DNA from: Nocardioides panacis
Lineage (GTDB): Bacteria > Actinomycetota > Actinomycetes > Propionibacteriales > Nocardioidaceae
Length of the DNA: 64,000 nucleotides
Reading direction: 5' to 3'
Assembly (NCBI RefSeq): GCF_019039255.1
Contig: NZ_CP077062.1
Span: 3,782,001-3,846,000, forward strand
Positions 58,375 to 64,000 of the stretch are shown piece by piece. The position numbers and the translations under genes are program-made. Every line of letters starts with the position of its first letter. Position 1 is the first letter of the stretch. Under the pieces are notes generated by a model. It made no database searches. It saw nothing but the letters and a program-made list of their open reading frames with translations, and was not told the DNA's origin.

Positions 58375-60106
58375 ATGAGCTCCCCTCGTCGCATCGCCGT
58401 GGTGGGCGCCGGCCCCGCGGGCACGGCGCTGGCGCTCGGCCTGGTCCGGCACGGCTACGACGTGACGCTGGTGTCGGACCGGACGGCCGAGGAGATCCGG
58501 GACGGCTCGGTGATGTCGAGCCAGATCACCTTCGAGTCGGCCCTGGAGAGCGAGAGCGCCCTGGGCATCGCCCGGCTGCTGCCGTCCTCACCGCCGATCG
58601 AGCAGATGACCTACGAGACGACCCGGCTGGACGGCTCCACCGCGGCGTTCGCGACCCGGCTCAGCACCCCGGCCCGCTCGCTGGACCAGCGCGTGCGGGT
58701 GCCGCTGCTGATGGAGGAGATCGAGCGCCGCGGCGGCAAGGTCGTGGTCCGCTCGGCGACCGTGCAGGACCTCGAGGACCTGGCCCGCGACCACGACCTG
58801 GTCGTCGTCTCGACCGGCCGGGGCGGGCTGGCCTCGCTGTTCGAGCGGGACGCCGACCGGTCGCCGTACGACGCACCGCAGCGGGTCGCGGCGCTCACCT
58901 ACCTGCACGGCATGGCACCCGCCCCCGAGGGCCCGGGCCTGCGCTACCGCTCGGTCGAGGGCGTCGGGGAGTGCTTCACCTGCCCGGCGCTGACCGTCGA
59001 CGGGCCCTGCGACATCGTCGTCGTCGAGGGCGTCCCCGGCGGGCCGCTCGACTGCTGGGACGACGTGACCTCCCCCCGCCGAGCACCTAGCTGTGCTGCG
59101 CTCCGCGCTGGCCGAGCACTTCCCGTCCGAGGCGGCCCGGCTCGCCGGCGCGACCCTGGTCGACGACCGCTCGGTGCTGCGCGGCCGGATCACCCCCGTC
59201 GTACGGCGTCCGGTCGGCGCGCTGCCCAGCGGCGCCCCGGTGCTCGGGATGGCCGACGTCGTGGTGCTCAACGACCCGCTCACCAGCCAGGGGTCGAACA
59301 ACGCGCTCAAGTCGGCGTCGTTCTACCTCGAGGCGATCGCCGCCCACGAGGGCCCGTTCGACGCCGGCTGGATGCAGCGAACCTTCGACAACTTCTGGCG
59401 CGGCTGGGCGCAGTGGGCCACCGAGTGGACGAACTCCTGGCTGCGCCCGGCGACCCCGCACCAGCGCAGCGTCGTCGACGCCGCGGCCCGGCACCCGGCG
59501 ATCGCCGCCCAGATCGCCGCCGGCTTCGACGACGCCCGGCTGTTCACCCCCTGGTGGTTCGACCCCGAGGCCGCCGCCTCGTTCGTCGCCGCCGCGGTCC
59601 GGGCCGAGGGCGCCCGGTTCGACGTCCGGGACCTGCGCCGGGCGCTGGGCCAGTACGCCACCGGCGTCACGGTGGTCACCACCACCGACCCGGCCGGCGA
59701 ACGGTTCGGGATGACCGCGAACTCGTTCACCTCGGTGTCGCTCGACCCGCCGCTGGTGCTCTGGGCGGCCGGCCGGGACTCCCCGTCGCTGCCGGCCTTC
59801 GAGGCCTCCGAGCGGTTCGCGGTCAACGTGCTGGCCTCCGACCAGCACCACCTGTCGCGGCAGTTCGCCACCTCCGGCAGCGACAAGTTCGACGGTGTCC
59901 GGCTGCTGGCCGGCGACCCGCCGCTGCTGGAGGGCACGGTCGCCCGGTTCGTGTGCCGGCGGCTCCCCGGGGACCGCGGCCGCATCGAGGCCGGCGACCA
60001 CGTGCTGTTCCTGGGCGAGATCGAGTCCTACGACGCCGACGGCGGCGAGCCCTTGGTGTTCCACTCCGGCTTCTTCCGGCTGGCCACCAAGCACCCCGAC
60101 CTCTGA
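58375..60106 (+). pseudogene. Fused styrene/indole monooxygenase-flavin reductase (StyA2B-like), split by a frameshift
   Basis: Residues 1 to about 400 are a FAD-dependent oxygenase of the StyA group: AVVGAGPAGTALALGL at the start, SSQITFESAL, then NDPLTSQGSNNALKSASFYL. The last roughly 160 residues are a flavin reductase of the StyB/HpaC type (RRALGQYATGVTVVTTTDP, MTANSFTSVSLDPPLVLW). This order and fusion match the one-component StyA2B enzyme of Rhodococcus opacus. The frame breaks at six C (59072-59077); five C restore VTSPAEHLAVLRSALAEHFP and a protein of about 576 residues. It would epoxidise styrene or hydroxylate indole-like substrates using NADH. No separate StyA1 gene is next to it. 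Confidence 0.85.
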
Positions 60107-60118
60107 CCCCCCTCCCGC

Positions 60119-60175
60119 CGACCCGTCACCCGTGCAGCAGTTCTCCCGGCGTGTCGGGGCAGAGCTGACGGGTCG
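60119..60175 (+). repeat. 57-bp interspersed palindromic element, copy 2
   Basis: It has the same length and layout as copy 1: CGACCCGTCA (60119-60128) and TGACGGGTCG (60166-60175) as terminal arms, and the conserved core CGGCGTGTCG. It lies 12 bases after the monooxygenase stop and before the AbiEi-like gene. The outermost base of each arm differs from copies 1 and 3 in a compensating way (C with G in place of T with A), so pairing is kept. Confidence 0.9.
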
Positions 60176-60234
60176 GCGCCGCGACCTCTGTGGACGACCG
60201 CCGCGGCCGGCGCGGGCGGACCGATCCTGCTGGG

Positions 60235-61176
60235 ATGTACGACGACCTCTCCCCGCTGCACGCGCACCCGTCGCTGCCCACCGACCGGCCGTTCACCCAC
60301 CGGCAGGCCGTGGACCTGGGCATCAGCCGCGAGGTGCTCCGCCGGATGGTCCGGGTCGGCCTGCTCCGGCGCGTGCTGCGCGGCGTGTACGTCGACGCGG
60401 CGGCCGACGACGGGCTGCTGATGCGCACCCGGGCCGTGTCTCTGGTGGTGCCCGCCACCGCGATCGTCACCGACCGGACCGCCGCCTGGCTGCACGGCGT
60501 CGACGCGCTCCGGCCCGGTGACCACCTCGTGCCGCCGCCCGTCGAGGTCTTCCAGCCGCCCGGCCGCACCCGGGTGCGCACCGCCGCGACGTCCGGGGGC
60601 GAGCGGACCCTGCTGCCCCACGACGTCGAGGTCGTGCACGGCGTGCGGGTCACCACCCCGCTCCGGACCGCCCTCGACCTCGGCCGGCTGACCCGGCGCG
60701 ACCACGCCTTCGCCGCGCTCGACGCCCTGCTCCGGCTGGGCCGCTTCGGGCACGACGAGCTGCTGCGCGACGTGGAGCGCTTCCGGGGTCAGCGGGGCGT
60801 CGTACAGCTGCGGGAGCTGGCGCCGCTCGCCGACGCCCGCGCGGAGTCCCCCGGCGAGTCGGTGCTCCGGCTGCGCTGGCTCGACACCTCGCTGCCCCGG
60901 CCCGAGCTGCAGGTCGAGGTGCGCGAGCACGGCCTGCTGCGGGCCCGGCTCGACCTGGCCGTCCCCGCGCTCCGCCTCGCCGTGGAGTACGACGGCCGCG
61001 ACTGGCACACGTCCCCGGCCCAGCGGGCGCACGACCGGCAGCGCCGCGACTGGCTGGGCGCACACGGCTGGACCGTCGTGGTGCTCGGCCGTCGCGAGGT
61101 GTTCGACCAGCCGCACCTCGCGGCCGTCCGGATCCGGGAGGCGCTGGTGCCGCTGCTGCGCCGGCGGGCCGGCTGA
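60235..61176 (+). CDS. AbiEi-type winged-helix plus DUF559 endonuclease-like protein
   Basis: This 313-residue protein is common in Nocardioides-like genomes. The N-terminal part (FTHRQAVDLGISREVLRRMV, RRVLRGVYVDA) is the AbiEi-type winged helix. The C-terminal part (ALRLAVEYDGRDWHTSPAQR, QRRDWLGAHGWTVVVLG) is a DUF559/very-short-patch-repair-like nuclease fold with Glu, Asp and His positions. No AbiEii nucleotidyltransferase toxin lies nearby, so it is not a complete type IV toxin-antitoxin pair. ATG 60235 has no strong ribosome-binding site; the frame is open to 60190. The stop TGA is part of repeat copy 3. Confidence 0.8.
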   Translation: MYDDLSPLHAHPSLPTDRPFTHRQAVDLGISREVLRRMVRVGLLRRVLRGVYVDAAADDGLLMRTRAVSLVVPATAIVTDRTAAWLHGVDALRPGDHLVPPPVEVFQPPGRTRVRTAATSGGERTLLPHDVEVVHGVRVTTPLRTALDLGRLTRRDHAFAALDALLRLGRFGHDELLRDVERFRGQRGVVQLRELAPLADARAESPGESVLRLRWLDTSLPRPELQVEVREHGLLRARLDLAVPALRLAVEYDGRDWHTSPAQRAHDRQRRDWLGAHGWTVVVLGRREVFDQPHLAAVRIREALVPLLRRRAG

Positions 61177-61230
61177 CCCGTCACCTGTGCGACGACACGC
61201 CGCGGGAAGGGCTGCGGGAGTGACGGGTCA
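61174..61230 (-). repeat. 57-bp interspersed palindromic element, copy 3 (inverted)
   Basis: Arms TGACCCGTCA (61174-61183) and TGACGGGTCA (61221-61230) have a core that matches copy 1 when reverse-complemented (GGCGTGTCGTCGCA). It fills the whole gap between the AbiEi-like gene and the convergent CoA-transferase gene and supplies the TGA stop to each, as copy 1 does at 55.2 kb. Confidence 0.9.
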
Positions 61231-61878
61231 GCGGAGCGGGGGCTCGGTCTTCTCGCGGACCTCGTCCTCGGTGACGCCGGGGGCCAGCTCGACGAGCCGC
61301 AGGCCGCCGCCCTCGCCGGTGACCGGGTCCCGGGGGTCGATGTCGATGACCGCGAGGTCGGTGATGATCCGCTGCACGACGCCCTTGCCCGTGTAGGGCA
61401 GCGAGCACTCGTCGACGATCTTGTACGACCCGTCCTTGGCGACGTGCTCCATCAGCACGATCACCCGCTTCGCGCCGTGCACGAGGTCCATCGCGCCGCC
61501 CATGCCCTTGACCATCTTGCCGGGGATCATCCAGTTCGCGATGTCGCCGGCGGCCGAGACCTGCATGGCGCCCAGGATCGCGGCGTCGATCTTGCCGCCG
61601 CGGATCATCCCGAACGACGTCGCGGAGTCGAAGAACGAGGCGCCCTTGCGCAGCGTCACGGTCTCCTTGCCGGCGTTGATCAGGTCCGGGTCCTCGTCGC
61701 CTTCGAACGGGTAGGCGCCGACACCGAGGATGCCGTTCTCCGACTGCAGGACCAGCTCCACGTCCTCGTCGACGTAGTTCGGCACCATCGTCGGCAGCCC
61801 GATCCCGAGGTTGACGTACGACCCGTCCTTCAGCTCCGAGGCGGCCCGGGCGGCCATCTCCTCACGCGTCCACGGCAT
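61228..61878 (-). CDS. scoB: 3-oxoacid CoA-transferase subunit B
   Basis: This 216-residue subunit of a class I CoA-transferase moves CoA from succinyl-CoA to a 3-oxo acid. The catalytic Glu is in [11 protein letters not shown]. The family motifs [14 protein letters not shown] and [19 protein letters not shown] are intact. I chose ATG 61878 because AGGAAGG lies eight bases upstream; GTG 61887 would overlap that site. ATG 61878 lies one base after the stop of subunit A (61880-61882 on the minus strand), so the pair is coupled. Confidence 0.93.
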   Translation of the reverse strand: MPWTREEMAARAASELKDGSYVNLGIGLPTMVPNYVDEDVELVLQSENGILGVGAYPFEGDEDPDLINAGKETVTLRKGASFFDSATSFGMIRGGKIDAAILGAMQVSAAGDIANWMIPGKMVKGMGGAMDLVHGAKRVIVLMEHVAKDGSYKIVDECSLPYTGKGVVQRIITDLAVIDIDPRDPVTGEGGGLRLVELAPGVTEDEVREKTEPPLR

Positions 61879-61879
61879 G

Positions 61880-62671
61880 TCAGGCACCTTCCTGCGACGA
61901 CGGGCGGGGCCGGGTGGTCCGCTTCTCGATCTGCTTGGCGTCGACCTGCTCCGGGGTGAGCGCGACGACCCGCTGCACGTAGACGCCCGGGGTGTGCACG
62001 TCGTCCGCCTCGATCTCGCCGGGCTCGACGAGGTGCTCGACCTCGGCGATGGTCACCCGGCCGCACATCGCGGCGAGCGGGTTGAAGTTGCGGGCGGACT
62101 GGCGGAACACCAGGTTCCCGTGCCGGTCGCCCTTCCAGGCGCGCACCAGGCCGAAGTCCGCGACGATCGCCTCCTCGAGGACGAACTGCTTCTCGCCGTC
62201 GTGGGTGCCGAACGTGCGCACCTCCTTCGCGGGCGAGGACACGGTCACGTTGCCCTCGTCGTCGTACCTCCAGGGCAGCCCGCCCTCGGCGACCTGGGTG
62301 CCCACGCCGGTGGCGGTGAAGAACGCCGGGATGCCCGAGCCGCCGGCCCGCATCCGCTCGGCGAGGGTGCCCTGCGGGGTCAGCTCGACCTCGAGCTCGC
62401 CGTGCAGGTACTGCCGGGCGAACTCCTTGTTCTCCCCGACGTAGGAGGAGATCATCCGCCGGATCCGGTGGTTGAACAGCAGCCGTCCGAGGCCCCACTC
62501 GTCCACGCCGCAGTTGTTCGACACCGCCTCCAGCTCGTCGGCACCCTGCTCCAGCAGCGCGTCGATCAGCACCGTAGGAATGCCGCACAGCCCGAAGCCG
62601 CCCACCGCGATCGTCGAACCGCTGGCGATGTCGGCGACGGCCTCGGCGGCGCTCGCGACCACCTTGTCCAC
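61880..62671 (-). CDS. scoA: 3-oxoacid CoA-transferase subunit A
   Basis: This 263-residue partner of subunit B has the CoA-transferase motif [20 protein letters not shown] near the N-terminus, [16 protein letters not shown] and [23 protein letters not shown] 62671 follows GGGAGG with five bases of spacing; the frame is open to 62689. Together the subunits activate acetoacetate, 3-oxoadipate or another 3-oxo acid. The neighbours do not decide which; acs and the ArsA pair are core genes. Confidence 0.92.
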   Translation of the reverse strand: MDKVVASAAEAVADIASGSTIAVGGFGLCGIPTVLIDALLEQGADELEAVSNNCGVDEWGLGRLLFNHRIRRMISSYVGENKEFARQYLHGELEVELTPQGTLAERMRAGGSGIPAFFTATGVGTQVAEGGLPWRYDDEGNVTVSSPAKEVRTFGTHDGEKQFVLEEAIVADFGLVRAWKGDRHGNLVFRQSARNFNPLAAMCGRVTIAEVEHLVEPGEIEADDVHTPGVYVQRVVALTPEQVDAKQIEKRTTRPRPSSQEGA

Positions 62672-62832
62672 GAGGACCTCCCTCTCCACCGGGCCCGGGC
62701 GGCCCGTGCCGCCACCCTAGCCAGGCAGGTGTGCCCGGGGTCACGGGCCACCGGCACACAGCTGCGCGGCGCGGCTGCGTGGCTGCCACATGAGTGCCGT
62801 CACATCCACGTTTCCGGGTACGCCGGCCGGGC

Positions 62833-62838
62833 TACTGT
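62833..62838 (+). promoter_or_regulatory. -10 element of the leaderless ArsA-like gene
   Basis: TACTGT is followed by seven bases and ATG 62846, so transcription should begin at or next to the start codon. No clear -35 match is present. The short GAGG four bases before ATG is too close to serve as a good ribosome-binding site. Confidence 0.5.
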
Positions 62839-62845
62839 GCGAGGC

Positions 62846-63838
62846 ATGAGCAAGGAGCCCTGGGACGACGTACGCCTGCACGTCGTGACCGGCAAGGGCG
62901 GCACCGGCAAGTCGACGGTCGCCGCGGCCCTGGCGCTGGCGCTGGCGTCGCGCGGCAAGAGCGTGCTGCTGTGCGAGGTCGAGGGCCGCCAGGGCATCGC
63001 CCAGCTGTTCGACGTGCCCCCGCTGCCCTACGAGGAGCGCCGGGTCGTCCAGGGCCCGAACGACGGCGGGGACCTCTACGCGCTGGCGATCGACCCGGAG
63101 TCCGCGCTGCTGGAGTACCTCTCCATGTACTACCGGCTCGGACGGGCCGGTAAGGCCCTCGACCGCTTCGGGGTCATCGACTTCGCCACCACCATCGCCC
63201 CAGGCGTCCGCGACGTGCTGCTGACCGGCAAGGTCTACGAGGCGGTGCAGCGCAACAAGCGCACCAAGAACGCCCGCGAGTACGACGCCGTGGTGCTCGA
63301 CGCACCGCCCACCGGCCGGATCTCGCAGTTCCTCAACGTGAACACCGAGCTCGCCGGGCTGGCCAAGGTCGGTCCGATCCGCAGCCAGGCCGACACCGTG
63401 ATGACGCTGCTGCGCTCGAAGCGGACCGCGGTGCACCTGGTGACCGTGCTCGAGGACATGCCGGTGCAGGAGACCGCCGACGGCATCACCGAGCTGCGCA
63501 AGGCCAGGCTGCCGGTCGGCGCCGTGGTCGTGAACCTGGCCCGCCGGGCCGAGCTCGACGACGCCGAGCGGGACCTGGCGATCTCCGGCGAGCTGGACCG
63601 CGACGGGGTGGCCGCCGACCTGGCGGAGGTCGGGATCAAGCCGACCGAGACGCTGGTCTCCGGGCTGCTCGCCGAGGCCCGGGAGCACGCCGAGCGCCGC
63701 GACCTCGAGGACGAGCAGCGCAAGCGGATCGCCGAGCTGGGCGTCCCCACGTACGAGCTGTCCCGGCTGCCCGACGGCATCGACCTCGGCGCGCTCTACG
63801 AGCTCGCCGCCGACCTCTGCAGGCAGGGCCTGGCATGA
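62846..63838 (+). CDS. ArsA/Get3-family ATPase, first of a pair (Rv3679-like)
   Basis: This 330-residue ATPase has the deviant Walker [21 protein letters not shown] and the Asp-containing switch [15 protein letters not shown]. It lacks the metal-binding cysteines of arsenite-pump ArsA. The pair corresponds to Rv3679/Rv3680, where the two proteins act together. ATG 62846 lies seven bases after a -10-like TACTGT (62833-62838), which suggests a leaderless mRNA. It overlaps the second ATPase gene by four bases (ATGA). Confidence 0.9.
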   Translation: MSKEPWDDVRLHVVTGKGGTGKSTVAAALALALASRGKSVLLCEVEGRQGIAQLFDVPPLPYEERRVVQGPNDGGDLYALAIDPESALLEYLSMYYRLGRAGKALDRFGVIDFATTIAPGVRDVLLTGKVYEAVQRNKRTKNAREYDAVVLDAPPTGRISQFLNVNTELAGLAKVGPIRSQADTVMTLLRSKRTAVHLVTVLEDMPVQETADGITELRKARLPVGAVVVNLARRAELDDAERDLAISGELDRDGVAADLAEVGIKPTETLVSGLLAEAREHAERRDLEDEQRKRIAELGVPTYELSRLPDGIDLGALYELAADLCRQGLA

Positions 63839-64000
63839 CGCGCACCGGCACGACCCGGGTCGGCCCGCTGGTGGCCGGCCCCGACGGCTCCCCCGCCCTG
63901 GACGTCGACGCGCTGCTCGCCGACCCGGGCACCCGGATCATCGTGTGCTGCGGCTCCGGCGGGGTCGGCAAGACCACGACGTCCGCCGCCCTGGCGCTCC
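63835..64000 (+). CDS. ArsA/Get3-family ATPase, second of a pair (Rv3680-like), 3' partial
   Basis: Only the first 55 codons are in the window. After a short N-terminal extension ([19 protein letters not shown]) the P-loop region [20 protein letters not shown] is reached. It keeps the GGVGKT signature and is overlapped by the preceding ATPase stop (ATGA). The rest lies beyond the right edge. Confidence 0.88.
   Translation, partial: MTRTGTTRVGPLVAGPDGSPALDVDALLADPGTRIIVCCGSGGVGKTTTSAALAL

Noticed and set aside
60235-61176. Complete type IV toxin-antitoxin system
   Set aside because: Only the AbiEi-like domain is present; no AbiEii nucleotidyltransferase gene is adjacent.
62846-64000. Arsenite efflux ATPases
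   Set aside because: The metal-binding cysteines of ArsA are missing and there is no arsB, arsR or arsD; the pair matches Rv3679/Rv3680-type proteins.

Overview
This window is a piece of a high-GC actinobacterial chromosome, most likely Nocardioides or another Nocardioidaceae. The evidence is the GC-rich coding with frequent GTG starts, short 4-bp gene overlaps, a BldG-type anti-anti-sigma factor, a MarP protease, a Crp/GlxR regulator, an actinobacterial tad pilus locus, and a gene order that follows Mycobacterium tuberculosis Rv3644c-Rv3680 and Streptomyces SCO3540-SCO3578 over more than 45 kb (synteny stated from memory, not searched).

Bases 1-15.2 kb are an accessory catabolic region. A rightward unit carries an M24-fold hydrolase (cut by the window edge) and three medium-chain dehydrogenases. 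It ends at a strong hairpin facing a leftward PRISE-type (progesterone-5-beta-reductase-like) enone reductase. An XRE-cupin regulator is divergent from the reductase and is followed by an EboE-like TIM barrel and a ketopantoate-reductase-like gene behind a clear promoter plus operator palindrome. A leftward operon encodes a 2-oxo-acid/acetoin-type dehydrogenase complex (fused E1 alpha-beta, E2, a frameshifted E3, and a VOC protein). Divergent from it are a second VOC gene and an FCD-type GntR regulator, with two TGGATCCA palindromes in between. The substrate is unknown.

From 15.3 kb the sequence is largely conserved core: tRNA-Thr(CGU), agmatinase-type ureohydrolase, a lipoprotein peptidase, holB, an MFS-thymidylate kinase fusion, topA, a methyltransferase, H+-pyrophosphatase, the bldG anti-sigma pair, a DUF1998 helicase with two frameshifts, and a tad locus (tadE-like, tadE, pilin-like DUF4244, tadC, tadB, tadA, ssd). 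On either side of the HAD phosphatase gene at 37.2 kb sit two probable small RNAs: a 6C RNA on the minus strand and a 6S/Ms1-like RNA on the plus strand. From 40.8 to 48.7 kb a LytS/LytTR two-component system is coupled to two tandem DUF485-symporter pairs and acetyl-CoA synthetase, which together look like an acetate or short monocarboxylate uptake and activation block. From 49.4 to 57.6 kb the order holin-like, EphE-like hydrolase, MarP, NUDIX, redoxin, Nth, Crp, metallo-hydrolase, NUDIX, RidA, DUF4177 again matches mycobacteria. An accessory insert at 57.6-62.7 kb (formamidase-like hydrolase, a fused StyA2B-type flavin monooxygenase, an AbiEi/DUF559 protein, 3-oxoacid CoA-transferase) separates this from the paired ArsA/Get3-like ATPases at the right edge.

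The most unusual signals are (i) a 57-bp interspersed element with 10-bp terminal inverted repeats, present three times at exactly the same length, twice supplying the stop codons of both convergent neighbours; (ii) at least five broken genes whose frame is restored by shortening a run of six G or C to five, which points to systematic homopolymer errors; (iii) the StyA2B-type fusion; (iv) the two conserved small RNAs; and (v) several enzymes that lack a key active-site residue. I saw no insertion sequence, prophage, CRISPR array or replication origin.
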